From an uncultured Saprospiraceae bacterium (GTDB lineage Bacteria > Bacteroidota > Bacteroidia > Chitinophagales > Saprospiraceae), in NCBI GenBank assembly GCA_937952155.1, contig CALFYH010000132.1:1-9530 (forward strand): a DNA stretch of 9,530 nt, in the 5' to 3' direction. Shown here piece by piece: positions 1-7,661 of this stretch. How positions within the stretch are numbered: the stretch's first letter is position 1; each line of letters starts with the position of its first letter. Below the pieces are notes generated by a model. The model worked only from the letters and a program-made list of their open reading frames with translations. It was not told the DNA's origin and ran no database searches. Made by a program: the position numbers and the translations under genes.

Positions 1-51
1 ATACGAGATAGTGGTCAGTGACTGGAGTTCAGACGTGTGCTCTTCCGATCT
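1..51 (+). other. Illumina P7 / index / Read-2 adapter remnant (not genomic)
   Basis: Bases 1-9 (ATACGAGAT) are the 3' end of the Illumina P7 oligonucleotide. Bases 10-17 (AGTGGTCA) sit where the 8-base i7 index belongs, and bases 18-51 match the full 34-base TruSeq Read-2 adapter, from GTGACTGGAG to CTTCCGATCT. The three parts are contiguous and in the right order, so this is library sequence that survived trimming. Genomic sequence starts at base 52. A GTG at base 37 lies inside the adapter and is in frame with the first gene, so automatic gene callers can extend that protein by 16 false residues beginning MLFRS. Confidence 0.98.
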
Positions 52-84
52 GAATTTTCAAAAAAAAACTTCTATTTTTGTGTT

Positions 85-1173
85 ATGAATACATATTTCA
101 GAGCATCCATTTTGTTGTTAGTTATTACCTTAATACAAGTCAAGATTTTGGGGCAATCCGATGATTTGCGCACAGAAATTGACAAAATCATCAGATTCGA
201 CACAGAGATTGACTTTAAAAAAACACCTGGATTTATAGTAAGTGTTATAGACAATGATAGAGTATTTCATTATGCATTTGGCAATAAGGTAAAAGGTGAA
301 GATATAAAATTGACATCAGATGATATATTCGAAATAGGAAGTATCACTAAGGTATTTACGGCAACTTTGATCTCAACATTGGTCAAAGAAGGCAAAATTT
401 CCTTGGAAGATCCTGTAAATAATTACATCCAATTAGACTTCCAAAATCCACGTCTTTCAAAACTCACTATTTCTGATCTTATTCATCATCAATCTGGTTT
501 TCCGAAAAGGCCAGCATTTTTTGGCAAAAAGGAAAAAGATCTCCGCAGCCCATATGCACATTATACCTACGCTGATTTACTGAAGTATTATAGAGATTAT
601 ATTCCTGAAAAAAATAGCTTTGTGTACAGCCATACAAATTATGCATTGTTGGAACTAATAGCCGAAAAAGTCACTGGCAAGAGTTTCGATGACGCCATAC
701 GAGAAGCCATATTTATACCACTTTCTATGGGCAATTCCTTTGTAGATTTTCCTGAAAAGAAGCAAAACCTGATCGCGCCTGGCTATGATAGAAGCCAGAA
801 AGTCACGCCACCTTGGATCTTTTCATCTTTCAAAGCTTCTGAAGGTATCAAAACGACTCCAACAGATTTGGTTCAGTTTGTAAATGGATTTCTAGACAAA
901 CCAGCATTGGACTCAAGCTTGGTGGGAGAACAAAATGCAAAGAGTTTTAATGACAGACTAGGCATTCAAATGGGCTGGCATACCATTCACATGAACGACT
1001 TCGATATCCTGACTCACACGGGAAAGACATCGGGTCATTCAGCATTTGTAGGCTTAGTGCGAGAGACCAATACTGCCGTCATTGTTTTGGCCAATTCGTG
1101 GTTTGGTACGGATGATTTGGGATTGCAGATACTGCGTATGATCAATTACAATTGGAAACGAATAAAAGCTTAA
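85..1173 (+). CDS. Exported serine hydrolase, beta-lactamase / class C PBP-like family
   Basis: This 362-aa protein belongs to the beta-lactamase-fold serine hydrolases (class C beta-lactamase, penicillin-binding protein and esterase relatives, Pfam Beta-lactamase type). The N-terminus, MNTYFRASILLLVITLIQV, is a signal peptide with probable cleavage around residues 22-25 and no lipobox cysteine, so it is likely periplasmic. The nucleophile motif SxxK is S86-I-T-K89 (in GSITKVFT). The third motif, equivalent to KTG, is H311-T-G313, as in many family members. The second motif, normally YxN, reads Y181-S-H183, so the usual asparagine is a histidine. The ATG at 85 is chosen because the in-frame GTG at 37 lies in adapter sequence and the signal peptide starts exactly at 85. 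Only 33 genomic bases precede the gene, so its promoter is not visible. The substrate cannot be told: peptidase, esterase or weak beta-lactamase are all possible. The next gene follows after 24 bases on the same strand. Confidence 0.9.
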   Translation: MNTYFRASILLLVITLIQVKILGQSDDLRTEIDKIIRFDTEIDFKKTPGFIVSVIDNDRVFHYAFGNKVKGEDIKLTSDDIFEIGSITKVFTATLISTLVKEGKISLEDPVNNYIQLDFQNPRLSKLTISDLIHHQSGFPKRPAFFGKKEKDLRSPYAHYTYADLLKYYRDYIPEKNSFVYSHTNYALLELIAEKVTGKSFDDAIREAIFIPLSMGNSFVDFPEKKQNLIAPGYDRSQKVTPPWIFSSFKASEGIKTTPTDLVQFVNGFLDKPALDSSLVGEQNAKSFNDRLGIQMGWHTIHMNDFDILTHTGKTSGHSAFVGLVRETNTAVIVLANSWFGTDDLGLQILRMINYNWKRIKA

Positions 1174-1197
1174 TTCACTTATAAACCGGCTGAATCA

Positions 1198-1548
1198 ATG
1201 AGTAAAAAAGAAGTCAAGATATCTTGGGATGATTTCAGATTATTGGGAAATCCTGAAAATGCCCCTGAAGAGGAAGAAGAACCAAAATCCGTATTTAATC
1301 CTGCACTACAGATACTACGCGTCCACATAGACAAAAAACAAAGAGGCGGCAAGGAAGTTACCTTGATAAAAGGATTTACTGGCCCTGAAACCATATTGGA
1401 ATCTTTGGGTAAAACGCTAAAGACAAAGTGCGGTGTAGGTGGTGCTGTCAAAGATGGTGAGATCTTGCTTCAAGGCAATCACCGAGACAAGGTCATGCAA
1501 ATCCTACTTGACATGGGCTATAAACAAGCAAAAAAAGCTGGTGGCTAG
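1198..1548 (+). CDS. SUI1/eIF1-family translation factor (YciH-like)
   Basis: This 116-aa protein carries the SUI1 domain at about residues 38-113. The family hallmarks are visible: KKQRGGK (46-52) on the basic loop, the core KTKCGVGGAVKDG (75-87), then LQGNHRDKV (91-99) and a closing helix to GYKQAKKAGG. The first 35 residues are an acidic tail (EEEEE at 24-28), common in bacterial members. It is a cytoplasmic homologue of eukaryotic eIF1 and E. coli YciH, which acts on the small ribosomal subunit and affects the fidelity of initiation-complex formation; its exact role in bacteria is less settled. The ATG at 1198 gives the expected family length. The gene may be cotranscribed with the hydrolase 24 bases upstream. 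Its stop lies 3 bases from the end of the convergent ABC-F gene, so there is no room for a separate terminator between them. Confidence 0.93.
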   Translation: MSKKEVKISWDDFRLLGNPENAPEEEEEPKSVFNPALQILRVHIDKKQRGGKEVTLIKGFTGPETILESLGKTLKTKCGVGGAVKDGEILLQGNHRDKVMQILLDMGYKQAKKAGG

Positions 1549-1551
1549 TCC

Positions 1552-3465
1552 TTAAAATCCTTCCAATTCAAAAGCGAGTGTTTCCCATTCAAGCATCTTG
1601 GCTTCCAATTGATCTTGTTTGATTTTATAGGTTTTGTTGGTCTCCATAAACTGTGGTGTAGCGTAGAAATTGGGATCAGCCAAGGATATTTCTATAAGCG
1701 CTATGTCATTTTCGAGTCGAGAAATCTCCTTTTCTACCTGATTTATTTGCTTTTTGATGCGGCGTTCATCTTCCGAATCCAGCTTTTTCTTGGTCTTATC
1801 TGACGACTTACTTTCTTCATTATCTGTCTTTTGCAATTCGACAGAACGCATGTTATCCATATTCTTCTTAGATAAGAAATATTCGATATCGCCCAGATAT
1901 TCGCGTGTAGATCCGTCTTTAAACTCGATAACTTTGGATGTCAATCCTGACAAAAACTCCCTGTCGTGTGAGATCACCAATAATGACCCTGTGTATTCTT
2001 TAAGTGCATTTTTTAATATCTCCTTTGAATAGATGTCTAAATGGTTGGTCGGTTCGTCCAATATCAAAAAATTACATGGACGCATGATAAGAGAAGCCAT
2101 TGCCAGTCTAGCTCTTTCGCCTCCAGAGAGTACCGATACTTTTTTCTCAACATCGTCACCTGAAAACAAAAAAGAACCTAAAATATTTCTTACTCGTGGT
2201 CTCATATCTTCTGGCGCTTTATCCTCCATGATCTGAAGTACAGTACTTTTCAGATCCAAGAGCTCAGATTGATTTTGTGCATAAAATGACAAAAACATGT
2301 TTGATCCTTGTTCGATATTACCGGATGATGCGGGCAATAATCCAGCAATAATCTTGGCCATCGTCGTTTTTCCTTGACCATTCTGGCCTACAAAAGCTAC
2401 TCTATCGCCTCTTTCTATGACAACATTTATATCACTAAAAACTGTTTTCTCGCCAAATGACTTCGAAACATTAACGGTTCTGATTACATCTCTACCCGAC
2501 CTCGGCACCTCAGCGAATCGGATATTCATCGCCTTGGACAATTCGACAGGCGCTTCTATCTTATCTATTTTTTGCAGTTGCTTCTGCATGCTTTGGGCCA
2601 TTTTCGTTTTCGTGGCCTTAGCCATAAATCTCGAAATGGTCTTTTCTTTTTGGGCGATATCACGCTGTTGGTTTTCGTATGCTGATTGTTGTATGGTCTT
2701 TTGTTTTTCCTTTTCGGAAATAAACTGGCTATATCTCAGCTTATAATCATAGACATCACCGGCTTCCACTTCTATGATGCGGTTGCACACATTTTCCAAA
2801 AACTGAATATCGTGAGATATGACGATGACAGTACCTGGATAATCGATCAGGTAATTTTCCAACCAAATGATTGACTCAATATCCAAGTGATTTGTCGGTT
2901 CGTCCAACATCAAAAGTTCAGGACTTCTAAGGAGTAGTTTGGCTAGCTCAATACGCATCTTCCATCCACCACTAAACTCTGATACTTTGCGGGCGAAATC
3001 AAGGTCCGTAAACCCAAGTCCTTTAAGGATTTTTCTAGTTTCTACTTCAAGTGTCGCGTAATTAAAATGCTCCAATCTTCCTGTCAGAGATGAAAGATCT
3101 TCAAGTAGTCTTGCGTAAGAATCGCTCTCGAAATCTTGTCGTTCGCCCAACTCCAAGTTGATGGCATCCAGCTGATTTTGGATCAAAAATGCTTCTTCAT
3201 GGCATGACATAGCTTCATCTAGCAGAATCCTAGTCTCGTTTAGCTCAAATTCTTGACGTAAGTATCCAATGGTTGTTTTTGATGGGAACTCCAGAAATCC
3301 ACTATCTGGCCGGCTTTCACTGGCAATAATTTTTAGTAGTGTAGATTTTCCTGCTCCATTGCGACCTATGAGTCCGATGCGTTCTTTAGGACTGATCATA
3401 AAACTCACTTCGTCCAATAGCACTCTTTCTCCGTATTTTACTGTGATGTCCCTGACGTAATACAT
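1552..3465 (-). CDS. ABC-F family ribosome-associated ATPase
   Basis: This 637-aa soluble protein has two ABC ATPase domains and no membrane segments, which defines the ABC-F group (EttA, Uup, YheS, YdiF relatives). ABC1 has Walker A GRNGAGKST (34-42), signature FSGGWK (164-169), Walker B LLMLDEP (184-190, D188, E189) and switch H218. ABC2 has Walker A GQNGQGKTT (360-368), signature LSGGER (446-451), Walker B FLILDEP (466-472) and switch H500. The linker (about 245-318), rich in K, Q and E, corresponds to the P-site tRNA interaction motif of the family. A charged helical C-terminal extension (about 540-637) should form a coiled coil, as in Uup-like members. ABC-F proteins bind the ribosomal E site and rescue or tune stalled translation; some give resistance to ribosome-targeting antibiotics. 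Nothing here marks it as a resistance type. It converges on the SUI1 gene and diverges from the outer-membrane protein gene across 256 bases. Confidence 0.95.
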   Translation of the reverse strand: MYYVRDITVKYGERVLLDEVSFMISPKERIGLIGRNGAGKSTLLKIIASESRPDSGFLEFPSKTTIGYLRQEFELNETRILLDEAMSCHEEAFLIQNQLDAINLELGERQDFESDSYARLLEDLSSLTGRLEHFNYATLEVETRKILKGLGFTDLDFARKVSEFSGGWKMRIELAKLLLRSPELLMLDEPTNHLDIESIIWLENYLIDYPGTVIVISHDIQFLENVCNRIIEVEAGDVYDYKLRYSQFISEKEKQKTIQQSAYENQQRDIAQKEKTISRFMAKATKTKMAQSMQKQLQKIDKIEAPVELSKAMNIRFAEVPRSGRDVIRTVNVSKSFGEKTVFSDINVVIERGDRVAFVGQNGQGKTTMAKIIAGLLPASSGNIEQGSNMFLSFYAQNQSELLDLKSTVLQIMEDKAPEDMRPRVRNILGSFLFSGDDVEKKVSVLSGGERARLAMASLIMRPCNFLILDEPTNHLDIYSKEILKNALKEYTGSLLVISHDREFLSGLTSKVIEFKDGSTREYLGDIEYFLSKKNMDNMRSVELQKTDNEESKSSDKTKKKLDSEDERRIKKQINQVEKEISRLENDIALIEISLADPNFYATPQFMETNKTYKIKQDQLEAKMLEWETLAFELEGF

Positions 3466-3522
3466 GTGATGCGATTTGTTAAATTCTTACTTCAAATATC
3501 GGCACTTACTCCGAAAAAAATG

Positions 3523-3530
3523 CAAAAATA
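3523..3530 (-). promoter_or_regulatory. Putative Bacteroidota -7 promoter box for the ABC-F gene
   Basis: Read on the minus strand, this site is TATTTTTG, an exact match to the Bacteroidota -7 consensus TAnnTTTG. It lies 57 bases upstream of the ABC-F ATG, which would give a leader of roughly 50 bases. I could not find a convincing -33 TTTG/TTG element at the right spacing, and the surrounding DNA is AT-rich, so a chance match is possible. Confidence 0.35.
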
Positions 3531-3575
3531 AGCAATTTACCGCACTTTAAATTTGGAAAAAATTTGCTACAACAT

Positions 3576-3631
3576 TACCTTGTGTTCTGTAACTCAAGGT
3601 ACGATATTTTAGTGTGTCTAACTGAAGGTAA
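3576..3631. repeat. Inverted repeat with an extra AAGGTA half-site in the divergent intergenic region
   Basis: TACCTTG (3576-3582) and CAAGGTA (3595-3601) form a perfect 7-base inverted repeat around a 12-base spacer. A further copy of the right half, GAAGGTAA (3624-3631), follows 30 bases after the second. The cluster sits between the start codons of the divergent ABC-F and outer-membrane protein genes, where an operator would be expected. Apart from this and the -7 box, I see nothing definite in the 256-base gap at 3466-3721: no small gene, no RNA gene and no obvious riboswitch. A functional role is inference only. Confidence 0.4.
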
Positions 3632-3721
3632 ATAGTACCAGAAAATAGGAAATACCATTGGTTTTACCACATATTATATTTATGCACACCTTGTTTTAAG
3701 ATATACCACAAAATTTTCGCA

Positions 3722-4552
3722 ATGAAAGCTAACCAAAAAATCCTGATTTTACTCGCATGTCTTTTTGTAGGTAATGTTTTGGCAATCTCACAGGAAGTAC
3801 AGACACACATGCTGAAGCCCAACAAAGGTAGATTTTATATTTACTGGGGCTGGAATAAGGAAGTCTATACGCAATCCGATATTCATTTTAAAGGGCAATC
3901 CTATGATTTTACCTTGAAAGATGTGGTAGCCGATGACAAACAAAGCAACTTTAGCCCACGCATTTATCTCAATCCGTCAAATATGACTATTCCTCAATAC
4001 AATTTCAGATTAGGTTATTTTATAAACGAATCTTGGAGTATTTCATTAGGGGCAGATCATATGAAGTATGTAGCTAGACCAAATCAAATTGTAAAAATAG
4101 CAGGTTACATTCATGATACGAATTCTGGTTATGATGGCGAATACAATGACAATTCAGTTATTTTGGGCAAAGGTTTCTTGGAATTTGAACATACCGATGG
4201 ACTAAATTATCTCAATGTAGATGTCAGAAAACAATTTGATCTACTTAAATGGAAGAAAATTTCTCTATTGGCAGACACTGGTTTGGGGCTCGGCGTCCTT
4301 GTGCCACGAACGGATGCTACCCTACTCAATTTTGAACGTCATGACAAGTTTCATCTTGCCGGCTTTGGAACCAATTTTCTAGCTGCCCTTCAAATCAAAA
4401 TCGGCAATTACTTCTTTATCCAATCTGAATACAAGTTGGGCTATATAAATATGAATGACATCAGAACAACTTATTCCATAAATGATAGTGCAAATCAATA
4501 TTTTTTCTTTCACCAATATAATATTTTATTTGGTAGCTATTTTGGATTTTAA
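3722..4552 (+). CDS. Outer-membrane beta-barrel protein of unknown function
   Basis: This 276-aa protein starts with a signal peptide (MKANQKILILLACLFVGNVLA, cleavage near residues 21-24). Alternating aromatic/polar stretches typical of beta strands follow, such as GRFYIYWGWNKEVY (36-49), YNFRLGYFI (93-101), YLNVDVRKQF (163-172), FFIQSEYKLGYI (231-242) and the final YNILFGSYFGF. The last residue is phenylalanine, the usual C-terminal signal for outer-membrane insertion by the BAM machinery. The barrel looks small, perhaps 8-10 strands. It resembles uncharacterised Bacteroidota outer-membrane proteins, and I cannot assign a function or ligand. The ATG at 3722 is the only start that gives a full signal peptide. 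The ligD gene opens only 30 bases downstream, so this may be the first gene of the same transcript, although its function has no evident link to DNA repair. Confidence 0.8.
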   Translation: MKANQKILILLACLFVGNVLAISQEVQTHMLKPNKGRFYIYWGWNKEVYTQSDIHFKGQSYDFTLKDVVADDKQSNFSPRIYLNPSNMTIPQYNFRLGYFINESWSISLGADHMKYVARPNQIVKIAGYIHDTNSGYDGEYNDNSVILGKGFLEFEHTDGLNYLNVDVRKQFDLLKWKKISLLADTGLGLGVLVPRTDATLLNFERHDKFHLAGFGTNFLAALQIKIGNYFFIQSEYKLGYINMNDIRTTYSINDSANQYFFFHQYNILFGSYFGF

Positions 4553-4582
4553 CGTCTAAATATTTCAACAAGAAGAATCAAT

Positions 4583-6826
4583 TTGTCGCAAATCAACACA
4601 AACGTAGATGGTATCACATTAAAACTCACAAATCTTGAAAAGGTATTGTGGCCTGTCGACAACATTTCTAAAGCTGAACTCATTCAATATTATCTTTCGG
4701 TTTGTGAATATATGCTTCCTTTGGTTGCACATAGGCCACTTAGTCTTATAAGGTACCCAGATGGCATTGATGGACCTAAGTTTTATTCAAAAAATGCGCC
4801 TGATTTTACACCCGAATGGATTAATCTTTACAAAACAGATGACATTAGCTATATATGTCCAAGTAAAAAAGCAGATTTGGTGTATTTGGCCAATTTGGCA
4901 AGCTTAGAAATACACTCTATGAATACCCAAATGCAAGCACCTTCAAATCCAGACACCATCATTTTTGATTTGGATCCAGCGGAAGGATTAAGTTTTGACA
5001 CTATAAAGACTACTGCGATTGATCTGTACAACATGTTGGAAGACAAAGGATACCATCCACACATCAAGACGAGTGGTAGTAAAGGACTTCATATTTATGT
5101 ACCAATTTTTCCTATGTATTCGAGAATAGAAGTCTTCGAAACAGCAAAAAAATTGGGTCAGGAGTTTATAAATTATAATGGCCAATGCACCTTAAAACTC
5201 AGCAAAGAAAAAAGACAAGGAAAAATCCTGATCGACATCTATCGCAATCATGACTCACAAACTTGTGTTTGTCCACTTAGCACTAGGGCAAAACCTGGAG
5301 CACCAGTGAGTATGCCATTGAGCTATGATGATTTAAAGGATATACATTCATCAGCTCAATTCAATGTAAGAAATGCTGCTGAATACCTAATCAACCAAAA
5401 ACCTTGGAATGATTACAATCAGAAATCGACCAATATCCATGATTTGCAAAAAGATGATCAAAATGATGCTGAAGTATTACTAAATTATGCAAAAAAACGC
5501 AATTTTGAAAAAACGGCTGAGCCTCTTCCTGTAAAAGATGCGCATTCAAGTAGTAACCGATTTGTCATTCAGCTACATGATGCTCAAAACCTACATTATG
5601 ATTTGAGAATCGAAGAAGATGGCGTATTGAAATCTTGGGCTATTCCCAAAGGCATGCCATTGGAAGCAAATTGCAAACGATTGGCGATACAAACAGAGGA
5701 TCATCCTGTAAAATATCTTGATTTCGAGGGTATAATTCCCAAAAATGAATATGGTGGCGGCACAATGTGGATATTTGATAGTGGCACATATGAAATATCA
5801 CAGAAAACGGACAAAAGTTACAAACTCCGACTGAAAGGTCAAGTATTCAATGGTGAATATCACCTTTTTCAATTCAAAGAAAACCAATGGCTTATTACAT
5901 TGGAATCTGAATTTAAACTGCCAAAAGTTGATTCTTTTGATTTTATGCTGGCAGATCAAGCACTCAGTGTCCCATTTGACTCAGATTACATTTATGAAGT
6001 GAAATGGGACGGCATCAGGGCCAAAGCCGTAAAGATGGGCGCAACCATAGAAATTTATAGCAGATCTGGAAGAAATATTTCTACGCAGTTTCCAGAGATA
6101 TGCGATAAATTACAAGACATTGATGGCGAATATTTTGTTATTGATGGTGAGTTGGTTTCGCTTGATGATAAAGGTATTCCAATTTTTGCCAATATCATAA
6201 GTCGGATGCACGCCAAATCTATCACACCAAGTCAACACAACGCTAGTTTCTATGTCTTTGACATCTTGTATCTTGATGGTAAGGATTGTCGTTCATTGAC
6301 TTTGGACAAAAGAAAAGAGTGGTTAGACACAATTCTCAAACCCAATGCTAAGATTAGAATTAGTCAATCCTTTAATGATGGTGTAGCACTCTTTGAAGCA
6401 GCTAAGGCCAATAATATGGAAGGAATTATGGCTAAAAAAATCAATTCTACTTACCAAAGTGCGAGAAGCTCAAACTGGCAAAAAATAAAAGTAAGAACTG
6501 TAATTGATGTTAAAATTGTTGGTTATACCCAAGGGAAAGGTGATCGAAGCACACTTTTTGGAGCATTGCACGTTGTTTCCATCAATGACAATACATATTT
6601 AGGGAAAGTAGGCACTGGATTTGATGAAACAAAGATGAAGGAAATATTTTCAATTATTAGTGATAAAACAATCATTCCAAAACCATACACAATCAACATA
6701 GAAGAAGAATATAATACGGTTTGGATCGATTGTGATCAGCAATGCGAAGTGCAATATGCGTCAATCACACCCAATGGAACACTGCGAGAACCGGTTTTTT
6801 TAAGATTAAAATATACTGATGAATGA
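4583..6826 (+). CDS. ligD: DNA ligase D (polymerase - phosphoesterase - ligase), NHEJ
   Basis: This 747-aa ATP-dependent ligase of bacterial NHEJ has three domains. The primase-polymerase domain (about 10-275) shows LTNLEKVLWP (15-24), catalytic D129 and D131 in FDLDP, SGSKGLH (164-170) and the third aspartate D218 in LIDIYRN. The 3'-phosphoesterase domain (about 322-445) has H332, H338, D340, R342, H374 and Y378, spaced exactly as H42, H48, D50, R52, H84 and Y88 of Pseudomonas LigD. The ligase domain (about 452-747) has nucleotidyl lysine K474 in KWDG, DGE (521-523), EGIMAKK (613-619), WQKIK (632-636) and an OB fold. The Pol-PE-Lig order is that of Mycobacterium LigD; Pseudomonas LigD is PE-Lig-Pol. 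The start is a TTG. No ATG or GTG lies between the upstream in-frame stop (4550-4552) and the conserved N-terminus, and the first in-frame ATG (residue 44) would cut into the polymerase domain. It lies 46 bases upstream of ku. Confidence 0.96.
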   Translation: MSQINTNVDGITLKLTNLEKVLWPVDNISKAELIQYYLSVCEYMLPLVAHRPLSLIRYPDGIDGPKFYSKNAPDFTPEWINLYKTDDISYICPSKKADLVYLANLASLEIHSMNTQMQAPSNPDTIIFDLDPAEGLSFDTIKTTAIDLYNMLEDKGYHPHIKTSGSKGLHIYVPIFPMYSRIEVFETAKKLGQEFINYNGQCTLKLSKEKRQGKILIDIYRNHDSQTCVCPLSTRAKPGAPVSMPLSYDDLKDIHSSAQFNVRNAAEYLINQKPWNDYNQKSTNIHDLQKDDQNDAEVLLNYAKKRNFEKTAEPLPVKDAHSSSNRFVIQLHDAQNLHYDLRIEEDGVLKSWAIPKGMPLEANCKRLAIQTEDHPVKYLDFEGIIPKNEYGGGTMWIFDSGTYEISQKTDKSYKLRLKGQVFNGEYHLFQFKENQWLITLESEFKLPKVDSFDFMLADQALSVPFDSDYIYEVKWDGIRAKAVKMGATIEIYSRSGRNISTQFPEICDKLQDIDGEYFVIDGELVSLDDKGIPIFANIISRMHAKSITPSQHNASFYVFDILYLDGKDCRSLTLDKRKEWLDTILKPNAKIRISQSFNDGVALFEAAKANNMEGIMAKKINSTYQSARSSNWQKIKVRTVIDVKIVGYTQGKGDRSTLFGALHVVSINDNTYLGKVGTGFDETKMKEIFSIISDKTIIPKPYTINIEEEYNTVWIDCDQQCEVQYASITPNGTLREPVFLRLKYTDE

Positions 6827-6872
6827 TTGGCAAAATAATTGTAGATAATCAACATAAATAAATCAAAATATC

Positions 6873-7661
6873 ATGAGATCAATTTGGAAAGGACATATTC
6901 GTTTTTCATTAGTCACTATTCCGATTCAGGTTTTTAATGGTCTGGAGACAGAAGGTGAATTGTCTTTCAAACAGCTTCATGACAAGGATCATGGCAAAAT
7001 CAATTATAAAAAAGTATGTGCTGGCTGTGCAGAAGAAGTGCCTTTCGGCAATATTGTAAAAGGTTATGAATACGAACCAGATCGGTATGTAGTATTTAAC
7101 AAAGCTGAGTTGGATACCATAAAGCTCAAAAGCACAAAAGTAATTGATATTGAAGCATTTGTTGATATCAGCGAAGTCCATCCTTCTAGATTTGAAGCCT
7201 TGTATTTTGTCGGTCCGAATGGTGATATTGCTAATCCAACCTACAATTTATTGAAGCAAGCGCTCTTACAATCAGGCAAAGCCGGTGTAGGTCGCATTGT
7301 CATCAGAGAACGTGAAGATGTAGTACTTTTGATGCCAGAACAAGATGGATTGATCATGTATAAATTGAGATATCCTTATGAAGTGAGGAATGTAAAAGAT
7401 ATTCCTGATGTCAAAACCACTGCTGTAGATGATGCCCAACTTCAACTTGCAGGCACGCTTATAAATAGTATGGTAAAATCGTTTTCGGATATCAAATTTG
7501 AAGATCATTATCGTGATGCTGTCTTAGAAATGGTACAGAAAAAGGTAAATGGCCAAGAAGTTGTAAGTATTGAATCCAAAGAAGATGCTGCACCAGTAGT
7601 AGATATTATGGAAGCGCTAAAACGAAGTATAGAAGAAGCGAAACTCAAAAAAGGCGCTTAA
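6873..7661 (+). CDS. ku: Ku DNA end-binding protein, NHEJ
   Basis: This 262-aa bacterial Ku would form a homodimeric ring that slides onto double-strand DNA ends and recruits LigD. The hallmark N-terminus MRSIWKGHIRFSLVTIP is present, which fixes the ATG start. The Ku core runs to about residue 230, with a C49-x-x-C52 pair and a conserved central stretch at YFVGPNGD (111-118). The minimal C-terminal segment, DIMEALKRSIEEAK (244-257), matches the region that contacts LigD in other bacterial Ku proteins. The tail is short, ending KLKKGA, without the long lysine-rich extension seen in some actinobacteria. Its place directly after ligD is the standard pairing. Its stop codon abuts the ATG of the next gene with no gap, which suggests translational coupling. 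Confidence 0.97.
   Translation: MRSIWKGHIRFSLVTIPIQVFNGLETEGELSFKQLHDKDHGKINYKKVCAGCAEEVPFGNIVKGYEYEPDRYVVFNKAELDTIKLKSTKVIDIEAFVDISEVHPSRFEALYFVGPNGDIANPTYNLLKQALLQSGKAGVGRIVIREREDVVLLMPEQDGLIMYKLRYPYEVRNVKDIPDVKTTAVDDAQLQLAGTLINSMVKSFSDIKFEDHYRDAVLEMVQKKVNGQEVVSIESKEDAAPVVDIMEALKRSIEEAKLKKGA

Noticed and set aside
37..84. GTG start giving a 16-residue longer hydrolase
   Set aside because: The codon and the first several residues are encoded by adapter sequence (bases 1-51); the natural start is the ATG at 85 at the beginning of a signal peptide.
1754..2746. Several plus-strand open frames of 67-109 codons inside the ABC-F gene
   Set aside because: They are antisense to a gene with complete and well-ordered ATPase motifs and show no domain-like content of their own.
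3658..3682. TTG plus TATATTTA as a promoter for the outer-membrane protein gene
   Set aside because: The -7 box matches 7 of 8 consensus positions, but the TTG lies only 14 bases away, too close for the usual Bacteroidota spacing of about 19-21, and AT-rich DNA gives many such matches.
6909..7508. Minus-strand open frames of 78-90 codons opposite ku
   Set aside because: They are shadows of an intact Ku coding sequence; their F/I/Y-rich content is what the reverse complement of AT-rich coding DNA gives.
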